This document shows positions 13,969 through 30,000 of a stretch of DNA of 64,000 bases, piece by piece. The translations under genes were made by a program, and so were the position numbers. The stretch is from Embiotoca jacksoni. Its lineage: Eukaryota > Chordata > Actinopteri > Embiotocidae. Every line of letters starts with the position of its first letter. Within the stretch, counting starts at the first letter, position 1. The stretch covers positions 1,173,501 through 1,237,500 of the forward strand of contig JAKOON010000017.1 in the NCBI GenBank assembly GCA_022577435.1, given 5' to 3'. The notes beneath the pieces were generated by a model. That model saw only the letters and a program-made list of their open reading frames with translations, was not told where the DNA came from and searched no databases.

Positions 13969-14627
13969 CATTATTTTCATACATAAAAGAGTTTCTATCC
14001 AATGGGTGAAAAAAAAGGAATTTCATCCAACTATATAAACAATTTGCATCTCTGAGTTTCAGTTCCATTTTCTCCACTAAGGTCCATTTAAGTGTTAAAA
14101 GAAGAGTGTTTTTAAACTGGTTTACAATTCAAATGTCTTCAGACTACACACATCTGTATCCATTTTCCTTCAACAGATTATACATTCAAATCACAGCAAA
14201 TGTTGTTTTAAGAGCAAAAAGTTGTGTAAGACACAAAAAAAAAGAAGCACCAAATATAATGCTTTTTCTTCTTTTTTTGTCAGCACAGGTTTCCCTTAAA
14301 ACCAACAGGAAAATGTTACTTGATGAAGATGTTGAGCCGTTTTAACATACCAGTTGATTTGTTCCATTGAAATTACTGGACATAAGTGCAAAAAAAGATG
14401 TACATTTTGAGAAAACTTGACTGATAACTCTGACTTCACAAATAATAACTCGCGCACCACAATGTATAATACCTCTCCAACAGAGCATTACACATTTCAA
14501 ATAGCCTCGACCGGTTTGTCAAACGCAGCAATCATCAGCAGACTTGGAACACACTGACATGAGAAACCGCCCATAAATGATTTCGATTGCCATCTGTTTC
14601 CTTTGGTATCTTTGTGCACTACAATTA

Positions 14628-14638
<11 letters not shown>

Positions 14639-14716
<78 letters not shown>
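14639..14716. repeat. (CA)39 microsatellite
   Basis: Uninterrupted CA repeat preceded by CACGCGCG. It lies in the proposed 3' UTR of rab11b copy B, where it would be transcribed as (TG)n. Confidence 0.97.
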
Positions 14717-14718
<2 letters not shown>

Positions 14719-15381
14719 TAAAAACAAACCATGTGTTTCACACGTGCCCATATTCAATCAGACAGAGCCAGTCTGGTCACTGGCTCATGCTAATTTCATG
14801 CCAGAGTGGGCACAAGGCTCAGAGGAAAATTAACATTTTCCAGACAGACTACACATCAATGCTCTGAACGTACCTCCCTCTCATCTCCTTTCGACACTGC
14901 ATACTGCATGACAGGCAGAATCAGGTCAACCAGACATGAAACTGGGATTCTACTGTCGCAGCTCATGTCCTCAGGCTATATGCAGACTGGAGGCAAGAAG
15001 AAACAACCTGGAGCATTGATAATCAGGCCTGCTGATCCCTCAACATTCCTCCAGTAGGAGCGGGTCATTAGGATCACCATCTAGTTATTTAAAAAGAAAC
15101 TCTAGTTTACAACAGCTTCAAGATCAACCTCATAATAGCTTTACACTCCGTCTCCATGCTACCATAATGTATATTAGAGAAGTTCTTCTGAAATCAGAGG
15201 AAGACAAAGAAAAAGAAAGAAGAAAACAGCCGAAAGGAATGTCAAATCAAGAAGCCTCGGAGACCTCTGAACCAATGACAGGGTGATGACAACAGCATGA
15301 CAGTAAAAGTAGAACCGAGGTAAAGACAGGAAATACAAACAGAAAATCAAACAGGAAAAGAAAATATGAGGGTCACAGGCT

Positions 15382-18676
<3,295 letters not shown>

Positions 18677-18830
18677 TTTTTTGAAGACTATTTTATATTC
18701 TTTCCCAGAACAACAACAACAACAACAACGACGACGACGACAACCCTCTTCACCGGTAGCTCACTAGTAGACACCGCCTGCAAGGAGAGGGGAGGGGGGC
18801 GGGTGGAAGCACGTGAGTGTTCGAACCTCG
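18677..18830 (-). promoter_or_regulatory. rab11b: Probable 5' UTR and promoter of rab11b copy B
   Basis: Immediately upstream of the ATG (18674-18676). It has a CG-containing (ACG)n/(AAC)n tract at 18710-18741, a GC box GGGGGGCGGG near 18794-18803 and a CACGTG E-box at 18810-18815. The start site itself is not visible. Confidence 0.5.
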
Positions 18831-19925
18831 ATTTGAACCAATTAGAATTTTAATCTTATTGATTGACGTATACATTCTCCAATCGTGTAATTGCTTTGAA
18901 AACGCTGACCAATCAGCATGCACGACAGAAAACTCGACGAAGGGTTACACCTTTTGTTTTGACGCCCAGTCCCTTCCTGCAAGATTGTGCAATAACCAAG
19001 CAAGTTATATTTTCCAGTATAGAGTCTGTGGCAGTGTTTACTGAGACGGGAAAACATCAGTATCGGTTGATTAAATGTTTATTTCAACGCCATGCAATAT
19101 TTGTACATGTACATAGAGTGTACTTTGTTTTTAGAAAAGGTTATGTAGCCTACTATGGATGGATTATCTCCATCCAACCAAACAGTGTGAACTGTGTTGG
19201 CCTGAGTGAAACTATACAGTGAGGTTTACTATCTAGTAATTGGTCTTAATCATGCAATAGTCACACTTGTAAGTATTGTCTTGTTTTTCTTTTCTCTGTT
19301 GACTATTTATTAATGTTATCAATGTATTTATAGTTTGAGAGGAGTAACTCTCCACGGATGATTTATAGCCTATACAAAGTGATATGATGATTTATATATG
19401 AATTCATGTAAAAATGGATCACAGGTTGCCTGTAAGCATTTGAACTCTGTCATAATTAAAACACGTGTGCAATGTGATATCTGGGTCTAATGACAGGTTG
19501 CTTAAAGTTGAGCACATTAGTGCGTCTATTATCAGACTAAATTCCACAATTTAACTGTAACAAAGAGCAATGTTTCTAAGAAGTTAAAAGTAGACTATTT
19601 AAAAATCTTAATTCAAAGATTGTAAAATAGCAGACTCAATACAGAACATGACTGCATGTTGATTTTTCGGTGTTCATAACTTTTTCAGGGTGATGTGGGG
19701 TAGATTCAAGGGATGATAATCTGAAAATGTGAAATAAGACTTTTGCTTGATATGTCTTAAAACAGGGACAAGAAGGTTTTTTTCTCAAATGATGTAGACT
19801 GAAATGCCATCACTGATACTTATACACTGATACTCTTAATACACCTTTAATATTGGCCCCAAATATGCTGTAACTAATCAAACGCAATGATTGTTGTAAA
19901 CATTTTTATCAGGTTCACATAGCTT
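18831..19925. other. Intergenic DNA between rab11b copy B and pip5k1c
   Basis: No gene was recognised. Short reading frames on both strands overlap each other and have no family motifs. Confidence 0.5.
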
Positions 19926-20610
19926 AATTTAGGTCCAAGCCCTGAAGGGGCAGAACCCTATTGTTTCCACGTTTATTATTTGTTTTCTGCCATGAGTAAA
20001 ATTACAGTAAACTGGAATTACCTAAAAACATTGAACTTGGCCCAATGACAGGAAATGATGTTAAAGTGCTTCCCAAGAAACAGGAGGACAATGGGCTAGA
20101 TGATGGTGCTGTAATTAGGGCATAACAGTAAAACAATAGTATGAGAGGCGTGGCCTTTCCAAGAAGCCTTTTGGATTGACTTGAAATTTCACACACAAGT
20201 CCAGCTCAATGTGCCATATGGACCATAAAAGTGTGCAGTTTCGATTTTTAATTGAAAAATGCATTTTTGACTTTCTTTAAATCGCACGTCTGATTTCTAA
20301 CAAGTTGCTGATCATTTTTTGGACAAATCTTATAAAGCTTCAAGCACATTTTGTTGAGACATTTACGAAAGGATGTCAAAAGTTTTAAGTGTTTCGTTTA
20401 AGACTACTACAAGGGGGCGCTACAAATGCGAAAATAGGTGTGTCAGGACAGAAATCAGACCATAAATCAGAATATCATACATTTTTTTATTTCATAAAAA
20501 TGCTAAAGATTTTAAAAATCGCTGCTGCAATTTGTTCCGTGAAATTAATGACCTGCTTTTACCAAACTTGGTCAAACTGTCTGGTAAATCAATCCTGCAG
20601 AATCTCCTGA
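19926..20610. mobile_element. Probable dispersed fish repeat
   Basis: It begins TTTAGGTCCAAGCCCTGAAG, then GGGCAGAACCCTATTG. This resembles a very frequent teleost repeat with GGACCCTATTGTTTTTG near one end. Later it contains AGGGGGCGCTACAAATGCG, also common in that repeat. The limits are approximate and the class is unknown. Confidence 0.45.
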
Positions 20611-20935
20611 AGATACACACCAACACATTTATTGAAATGCCGCCAGCTTTGTAATGATGATGATGATGATGATACAGGTGTAGTTGTTCTCACGCCTCCT
20701 TTAAACAGACTTAAACAAGCTGAGGTGACTTTGCTTGGCTTTGTCAAGACTGAAACCCACTCGTTCCTTCTAGCGGCTTTAATTTTGGCCTGTTGAACTG
20801 CTTCTCTCTGTTGAGCACAAAAGGGCTTGAACCCACAAATTGCCACATCAAACGATAATTAAAATCAGATTATTTCACAAAGGGATCAATAAATTACACA
20901 ACAGTATTTCCATGGACAACAATTCATAGAACTGC

Positions 20936-20941
20936 TTTATT
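20936..20941 (-). terminator. pip5k1c: Probable polyadenylation signal of pip5k1c
   Basis: AATAAA on the minus strand (AATAAAGCAGTTCTATG), upstream of the promoter of rab11b copy B. It is the last clear signal before the intergenic repeats. Confidence 0.45.
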
Positions 20942-21859
20942 TTGTATTCATTCTGATTGAGTCCAAACACACGCACACACAGCCATCTATTTATCCTCAC
21001 GTATAAATAGATGAATATACACAGATATACATAAATACACATTTGATATGCATATTCATTTTGAAATCATGCTATGTCTCTGTAAAGGACTCTCCCTATT
21101 GGATGAGGGCACACAGCGATTTGAAAACACATACACAACACAGCTGAACAGTTGGAAAAAAATCCCTACTGATTTTGCATGTACAGTAATACCCACACAT
21201 CTTTCAGTTTTGGATTTCATACAAAGAAACAGCTGTAGTTTATAGACCATAAATATACAGCAGCTGCATCTGAATAAACACACTGAAGAATATGGTACAG
21301 TAAATTATGTAGATTGCAATTGTTTCTTGCCCAGCAGCAAAAATAAAACCAAATAAAAATAATATTCTCCGATTCAAATGGAAAATATATTTGTATATCT
21401 TTATATATGTATTTATAGTTTTATGTACACATTCTCAGGAGCACAACTATGAGAAAGAAAAATAAATACAACAGCACACGTGAAAAAAAATATAGAAACA
21501 ATAGACCTACATGTAAAATTTCTCAATAAGGCAATTAAAATGAACCAAAAAGCAAGACTGTACAAAATATTGCTGCTATGGTCTTCATCTGATGAACAAC
21601 AGCAAACCGATTACGACTGGCCACTGCACATCATGAGAACAAACTGATTTGTATTTTTACAATGTCCAACAGTGATGTGTCCTCCCTTACACACAAACAC
21701 ACATAGAAACATACCAATCAACTGAGGAAACTATCTCTGAAGTTCGACTTTAAAAAATCTGTTTGTTGAACTTTAAGTCTTAGTTGCGAGTCATAAGATG
21801 TCAGCCACAGAGAGACTACAGTAAACACTAACCCTACAATGACTGTGATTGACTTCACC

Positions 21860-21901
<42 letters not shown>

Positions 21902-24900
21902 CCTAAAATAAATGCCATCTAGATATCAGCATGTGTGAGCAGAAACTCCTATCTAAAGACAGAAAAATATGACTTTTGGATAATGTGATGTATGTTTATT
22001 TGGCCTCTATCACTAGTTCGTCTTCAGGTCCTCCTTATGAAGTGCAAACAACATTCAAGCCATTCACAAACTGCCGTGTCTCAAATCGACACAGCAACGT
22101 ACTGTTTTTTCAAATATGCAGGTAACAGGAACGATATTGACTGCAAATACTACAACTGAAGCTCTACAGCTACAAACATTTGAAATGTCTGGTTGATGGA
22201 TGTCTTATTGAGAGGAGGTGAGGGTGACCAGATATAGCAAGTGTCACTGATATGCTTATTATTTTCCCACTTAAAATAAAAGACAACGTGAAATTGTTTT
22301 GTTACAAATGATTCATGCACATCTGTCCAGAAATGAGGCAACACTGGGAGACATTGCAATGATGTGTCATTATACTGACAATGTCTGCTGCCCTAGTGTT
22401 GTAATTGATGCCTTCTGTCATAAGCCTCAGCCATTTCAACACAGGGGTGTAGTGAAAAGTGTAACACTGAATTTACGCGACAAACACTTGATGTCAAAAG
22501 AACCCAAGACAAAAAGCTGCAGTAAAGAAATGATCAAAACAAAAATGAAGGTTCTTTGGATACAAATAGAAAAACAAAATTAAGCATTTCAGAGTGAAAA
22601 AGTACCAACAACAGCAAATTTTACAGACAAATAAATAAAAGTTCACAGTAGCAAAACAGCTGAAGAAAAGCTCAGAAATAAAAACGTAGCAAAAACATTA
22701 AAGTTATAAACTATGCCGTAAATTCAACAATTTCTGTATATTTTTTACTAAAAGAAAGGATTTATTTTTGTTCTTTCCTCTTTAAACTAAACTGCATATT
22801 TTCACTACTAGAAATGTGAGGGTGACCGATGTTCTGTTTCGATTGGCTCGACGATGGTTTTCGTTGTAACTCCTGTTCTGTGAGCACAGGCAGAGCCCTC
22901 GAACGCCACAGGCATTTCTCACTCAAAGCCCTGACATCTGGCTGTAGCCTACAGTATATAAGGTCAGTACCAGTGAGGGTTGGTGGGCTGAACCAGTTAA
23001 CATGTGAGGTGGGAGGAGCTATACTTTGTCCCCCTGGATCAGGAAGTCCCATTCATTTTCCCCATTCGGAGTTAAAGGGACTCAGTTTGAGCACTTGTAT
23101 GGCTTAGGTGGACATGAACTCTTGGTTGAATCATCAGTACAAAAGAAGAACAGTTGCGTTCTTTGATTAAAAAGTCTAGCAGACGAATACATAAGTATGT
23201 AAAAGTTAACTACAACTCCCAAAGTTTTCAGTAAGAAACAACGAAAGTTTGAAATTCTGTTACACGACGATACCATCTGCAGGTTAAAAGGTACCATTTA
23301 GAATTATTTACCACTAATGGGCTGTGGAACTGTGTTTTTACGAGTTAGTCATGTTTTTTGTTTAATCTCATGTGGACTAACATGCACCCTTCTTCTAATA
23401 ATTTCATACTAAATTGCGGTAAAGCATTGAGGAACCCAGCAAATCCTCCAGCAAAGCCAGGGAGTGGACAGCTGGCTAATACTCATGCATGTAAAGAAAG
23501 CAAAATGTACCAAAAAAACAACAACAACAAAAAAAATCTGCTTTGCAAATGGTTTTATGAGAAAATAAATGACTTCAACATGTCTGTGTTTCTATATTCA
23601 GTAACTTTGAGAATATCTGGAATAAAAAGTGAGCTTCCATACCGAGCGGCTCCTCTCACCTCACAACGGATTCAGTGAGCCGGCTTGGAGTCTGTTGGAG
23701 GGCTGTACTTGTGTGAAACAAAACACAGTAAGTTATCATGGTCTTTCATGTATGCCAGACATATAAGACGACAGCCTTATGCGCACTGTCACACATACAC
23801 ATAATTATTAAATTGATATAATAAATTTCATTTGTCGAGGGTGAAAGGCAGGGATGGTTGTCAGGATTTTTTTTTTTATTCCCCCCTCTGGTACTCAAGT
23901 CTCTTTTTTCCTCTCAGTGTGTTCAGTGTGTTTCTTTATGCATGTTTAAAATCTTGATTCAGACAGAGATCCCGCTGCCGCCACTGAGGACTTCAGACTG
24001 ATGAGTCCTCTCGACTGAGACGTTCACTCCTCTCTGCCAGAGAACAGGGTTTACTGTGGGAGACAGACAGACTGAGTTAATGTATTCAGAAGAGTGTAAA
24101 CAATTTTTATTTCCCCTGGGCACAAAATCTGCATCGTCACATGCATTACTCGCTATTGAGAGTGAAACATCATGAGCCAGCAAATCAAAAGGCTTCAATA
24201 AAATAAGAAGCAAATGGGAAAATAGGACAGGGAGCTCAGGCAGAACTTTTACAAACATATCAAACATTCCTGAGTTCCTTAATAGCAGGTAAAGTGAAGA
24301 TGTTTTCATTAATTACACACTGAAGTGAGTTTTTATCTGGCTCCCTGTGGGCTACAGCACTGCGAGTGATGTGTTTTTTTTTTCAATAATCTTGCATTAA
24401 CGTCACATCTAATGAGGATTTCTTGTGAAATCTTGGATGAGCTAAAGTATCTGCACCGTGTTGGCTACATAATCCCAATCGAACTGGAAGCACTGTGTAT
24501 TTCAGCTCACTGGGCTCTGCCACCATCAGCTGTCATGATTGTTTTTTTTTAAACAAACTAATATTTAAAAAGGAAATCGAAATAGCTTAAATGTTCAGTG
24601 TGGATTTAGTTTTAGTGGGAAAAAAAAAGTTAAAGATAAAAAAAAATGTTTCGTGGTGTATATTGTAGTTCCGTGTTTTTGCCATTTCTTTTCACTTCTT
24701 TAGTTTGGACATTTACAATATCAAGTGTCTTGTGTGAGAAGAAGATGAAAATGAGTAGGAAAATAAATCAATAATAGATGACATCTTTTCAGAATGTGGC
24801 ATACACTACACCGTGGGCAAATGCTGCTACACTGAACACAGTAGACGAGCAGCCAGCCAAGAACGACATTCAGAAAAACTGTCAGAGCCAAGTGATGGAA

Positions 24901-26127
24901 TTTCTCTTTGGACAGAATTTCTATAATTTTATCAGTCAGTAAATCTGACAAATTAGACAGATAGCTTTTAATTATAAATCAGTACCTCCAGGAAATCGTG
25001 ATCCTGCAATTGCAATAATTACCCAACTATTATAGTCAGCAGGGCCCTTCAACCTGTCCTACCATCCAGAGCCCTGCTCTCATCATCAAAACAAACCACA
25101 TGTTGGCTGACGAGTAAAACTGGAGGTGACTGGGTTTATGGGAAATGTGGTTGTATCATGAGAATGAGGAATTACTGTCTGTTAAATTAGTTTCATAAAC
25201 ACGGGAGTGGACATTTTGTTTTTGTGCACAGAGTATGCCCTAAGTGTTGAATTAATGTTATTAAAAAAACTTTTAAAGGCCTTATTTTTTACAAAATATT
25301 TAGCTTTTCTATTATATATTACTTTTATTACCTTTTTTTTCAGTGAATTGTATTGCAAATTTTATAATTACCGCAATTTTGTCACCAATAAAATGTATTT
25401 ACAACTACGCAAAATTACATAAATTTTTAAGGAAAGCCACTGCAAAATCAATAATCTTATGTTGCAATAATCACAAAAAACTCAAAATCCTGGAGGGACC
25501 GACATCTTCTAACAGGGTAAATAAACTCTTAACCAATAAACTCTGAACTTAAACTTAAAGGACTAAAATGCTCAAAATGAATAGATTGTTGGATTATAAA
25601 AAAAGAAAAATCCTTCGGGATTGAACCAAACGATTAGGAAATCACCTTTGATGTCCATGTGTAAAATCTGACTCTTGTGATGTTAATCTACATGTCTTTT
25701 GCGTGAACATCGAGCGGCGTGCGCCATGAGAGTCTGGTGATGCATGAGTGGCTCCACGCATTGTGTGTTAAACTCTAAGCAGCTTGTTGTTGGAGGGAGA
25801 CAGGATGGCTGATCGTGGACTGAATGATCACGCAGGCAAGTCAGTGACCATTTCCACCCACTCGTCGATGAGAAATGAATGTTGTCATGTAGGGGTGGGT
25901 TTGTGGACGCAGACCAAACCTAATTTTGAAATAGTAATGGGCTTTGGGACCTGAGAAGCTTTGTCTACATTTACTGTAGAAGCTTCTGACACAGCGTAAC
26001 ATTTCATCCTTTTCATCCACGTTATCCCGGATGAACAATCAACACGACGTGGTCCAGAGCTGATTTTGATCTCTCGTCTCAGGGCATTTCCTGCACTTTG
26101 TATTTTAGTCCGATGCTTCTCACTTAC
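20942..26127 (-). other. pip5k1c: Probable pip5k1c last exon and long 3' UTR, boundaries unresolved
   Basis: By family precedent the last exon should start directly with a stop codon, because the talin-binding exon ends in phase 0 at a donor. I could not choose one acceptor. The stretch is AT-rich with few repeats other than the AC tract at 21859-21897, as expected of a long 3' UTR plus the final intron. No other gene was recognised. Confidence 0.4.
21859..21897. repeat. (AC)n microsatellite
   Basis: About 19 AC units. Confidence 0.95.
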
Positions 26128-26217
26128 TGTCTCTCTTTCCCAATCCCCATCTGGCAGGGCCTTAGACTCTGAGCCATAGTGTAGCGGAGAGTACACCCAG
26201 GTCCTGTCCTCTGGAGG
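26128..26217 (-). CDS. pip5k1c: pip5k1c talin/AP-2-binding exon (gamma-90 type)
   Basis: 30 codons at phase 0: [18 protein letters not shown], then [12 protein letters not shown], then a donor GTAAGTG. In mammals WVYSPLHYS binds the talin FERM domain and YSPL-type residues contact AP-2. Human has 28 residues here, so the length agrees. Reading through the donor gives 82 further non-homologous codons, so splicing to a last exon is assumed. Confidence 0.93.
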
Positions 26218-26981
26218 CTGTTTTTACACACCCACCACAGCAGAGGGGGCCAGAGGGACAGAGGAAAGGCCAGAGGCACAGAGACAAGCAGCAGGGGGCA
26301 GGCAGGAGAGAAAGACACAGGAGATCACAGGAGAAAAGACAAGACAGGAAATGAAAATTAGGGATGCATAAAGGAGGAAATGTTTTTGAGACACATCGGA
26401 AAGTGTGATACTGCGTAGATGTTGAAAGTGTTTCAAATGATGTGTGAAACCTGAACACGTTGATGTTAGTTTTCGGCAGAGAAACTTGTTGAAGAGGTAC
26501 AGAGATGTGATGCTAAACATTCAAATATTAAGATGGTGTCTTACTGATGTGTGTTTTGAATCATATGTCTTTGCGTTTTATCCCATCTGGACTAGCGCAG
26601 AGCGCACAGGAATCGAGCAAGGGATGAGTTGCTGCACCAGCCAAGCAGGAAGTATGAGGAGCGGTAAGGAAGAGATAGGATTGGGAGAATAAAGCCGGGA
26701 TGCCAGGACAGTCAGACACAGAGAGCATCCTCAGTCAAAGCAGTGCAAGGGGGACAGGATGTTCTTTTTCCTTTCAAACAAGCAAAAGTGTTTTTTTGTT
26801 GTTGTTGTTGCATTATGTGTTGTCACGTTAAACTCAGTGCTGTCCGAGGTTTCTAAGAAGCATCGCTAAGGTCTTTCTTAGACGTAGGTACCAGCCCTTT
26901 AAGAGAGGGGAAGCAGCTGCAACACGGTAACAGTGATGTAGGTGAGTGTGGCATGAGTTCATGTCACACAATCACACTCAT

Positions 26982-27031
<50 letters not shown>

Positions 27032-30000
27032 CACACAAAGCTCAGCAGCTAACGCGCTATTCACGCAGGTGCAAAGAGGGATGAGGCGAGCTGTCAGCGA
27101 GTGAGGAAACAAATGGAAATTCAACAGACAAAGACAAGACTTTCACGTAAGAGGCTTACAGCCGTTTGCTTAATCGCCTCCCACGCTTCACTATGGAGAG
27201 TGAGCATTGTTTCCGAAGTTTCAACACAATCACCCTCCACAAAACCCTTGTTTCCTCCCAACACTGTAATCACATGTTTCATTACATCAGCAGCAATGTA
27301 AACGGGACTAATCTAGTCTAACACTGGGGTAGCGGCCACTAGTACTGTCTAACTCTGACACTTACTCGCCAACTGGAGTGGCATTTCTTCCTCTGTCGGA
27401 CGGGAGAGACCACCCAGGTCCTCCCATCAGGAAACTGACAACAGCAAAGGCGCACGACACATGGACAAACAAAGACAAGATATGAGACGGTATAGCAAGG
27501 TGGAGATGGACAGAGCGAAACAGGAGAGAACACAAGTGAAAACAGGAAGCACGCTGGGGTGCAAATGGAAGAGATTGTTCTGAGTGTGTAACCCCAGCAG
27601 AGATGCACCCCATGAGTCAGGGGAGAGATTCTCGAGTCCGGCAGCCGCTCTTGTTTTCATATCCACCTTCCACGCAACACTACCATCTCACCACTTTCAT
27701 TATGACTCATGAGGACAATCACAGGGCTGAGAAAATGCGTAGGAAGAAGGAAGGCAGGGACAGTGAAAAGAAAAGAGGTGTGAAGATTAAAAGTGTCAGG
27801 ACTAAACTGAACAAAAGAAAGTCACAATGAAATAGTTTTGGGGGTAAAATGTGCGACCAGGTAAAAAGGAGGATAGGAGAGGACAGAAGTGACAATGAAG
27901 GTAAACAGACAAAAGAAGAACCACATGGAGTACAGAGGCGAACGAGAGCAGAGCATCATAAAAAGTGAATGCGGAGACTAGCGGCTGAATAATTCAGACA
28001 CGAGCTGCTCTGAGGAACCAGTGAAGTGAAAATATTAACGCAATAATAAAATAATAGAAAATTAGCTTAAATGTGCAGAAAGCCAACTTCGGTCATATAA
28101 ATAAATAAAAAATACATCTGCACTTGGCCTCAAGTCAGTTTATTGCAGTCCTGGTGGAAACTGCCCTTTTCTGCAGTCATAATAAACCTTAATGTAAAAA
28201 CAGCAATCGTGTAAGCAGTGGATATTGAAATACTGCCACTGCTCCATAATAAAAAAAAAGATTAGCCTGTTCAGGATTTGTTTCTGGAACGTATAAGAAT
28301 GAATGTGAGAATTATGGCCCTTCGTTTTCACGTGTGAGCGGACTGGACCGGGACCTGAAGCATTCATTGATGGAGAAAGTCATGCAGAAACCTCATTCGT
28401 ACGGGACCTCAGAGGGAAGAAGTGATGACAGAGATAGCGGAAATAGTCAGGGAGGACAAATTGAGAAATGTCGTGGAGATCCAGTTTAAATATACTTATA
28501 CAAGACAAGTGGGGCTTTCATACTTAAACTGGATCTGTAGCAGTGCAGTAACAGCAACAATCTTTTCTCTTGGGAACTCCCGAGAAGCCACTTGTGGCAG
28601 CCCTGGCTGCTGCATGTTTCTGTGTAGTTACACTTCAGGATGTGTACAGTGTCACTTTGCCTCATGCAGTGCTACCAACCCCCCCCCCCCCCCCCGCTGC
28701 TGTGCACTGAGGGAGTATCTCCTCCTTTTGAAGCATGATCTGGGCGTCAGCCAGAGGCGGTTAGATGAGAGCGCTGTTAAATAACTGAGGGAGCTCATTG
28801 ACTAACCTGTTGGTCATTAAGTGTTTCTCATGCCACATTAGAGGGTGTTTGATTCCTGACAGGGGACACCCAGCAGGGAGCGTTTCTATCTAACTGTGAT
28901 CACTGGCTCTGCTCTCCGTCCTCCACCTGACACTCATACATTCATTTATAGCTGCGCTTTTGGGCACATTTAGAGCTGCCAACACAATACTATAAGACGA
29001 TAGCAGGGTGGTTTTAGTAAAGGACGATCCTGGAGACTGAACACATGCAGAAACTGTAAAAGCTCCGACTGTTATTCATAGAAAACGAGCCACTGCATGT
29101 CGGCAGCACTGTTGAAGAGACAGGAGCAGCAAAGTGACGGTGCACATGTTATTATCACTCTGCAAACACTCCGAACCAGGGTGCACACCACACCACACAG
29201 TGTTTCAAGACATTTTAGGAAATACTGTCTCCTTGCTGAGTTCGATGACAAGATTGATCCCACTTTCAGGTCTATGAGACAAACACAGCAGGCTCAGCAT
29301 AAAAAACTGGGTATCAATCTTCTAATGCACCTCTCAGCAAGAGAGTGAATAAGATGCGTATTTCCAAAAATGTTTCCCAAAACATTTCCTTTAGCTGAAA
29401 GCAACACACACTGCAAACAATAATCGCACACGCTCTTATTCCCATACCAGCCTGAACCTCAGCTCCCTCTCTGCGACCCGTGTGTCAGCGCCTCTGTAGG
29501 ACAGCATCACACAGCTCAGTCTATTGACTTGACAACCATAAATACATTGACCCTCATTGAATATATACAGTATGTGACGATGTGATGGCTGAATAAAAAT
29601 GTGAAACAAAAAAAAAGGTGACCAAAGCTGCTGTTCTGTGTGAAGCTAGTGTGCTAACTGTTTGCTGTGTGTGCGTGTCTGAGGATGGGTTTGTGTGTTT
29701 CAGGGTTTTACTCACAAAGTATATATCTGTGATTGGCACGTCGTCTTCGTCGTCAACTGAAGCCTGGCTGTTGCACCCTGAGCCGGACATCTGGCTGGCC
29801 CTGTCCACCTCCACCGCCACCGTCTTGTGATTAGACGGGGCTTCCTCGGCCGGTCCAGGAGAGGAGGCAGCAGCCGGAGTGGACGAGGAGGAGGATGAGG
29901 CCGCCTCAGGAGCTGACGTAGAGGCGGAGGGTGGTGCAGCGGCGGCGGCGTCTGGAGCCTCTGCGCCGGCTACTTCCTGAACATCACTGTGGAAAAGTGG

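Larger units (their letters stand above)
13935..15381 (-). other. rab11b: Probable 3' UTR of rab11b copy B
   Basis: It runs from the TAA at 15382-15384 to overlapping AATAAA signals at 13959-13968 (minus strand). It includes a long CA/TG microsatellite at 14639-14716. No coding sequence was seen. The end point is inferred from the signals. Confidence 0.5.

Noticed and set aside
14497..14867. Frames rich in HT or CV repeats (also near 34000, 51150, 52900 and 56890)
   Set aside because: They are translations of CA/TG microsatellites.
23959..24309. 116-codon minus-strand frame downstream of pip5k1c
   Set aside because: No family similarity; an acceptor near 24330 does not lead to an immediate stop as expected for the last exon.
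25885..26127. Read-through of the talin-binding exon
   Set aside because: The 82 extra codons resemble nothing in the family, and a strong GTAAGTG donor sits exactly where the human protein nearly ends.
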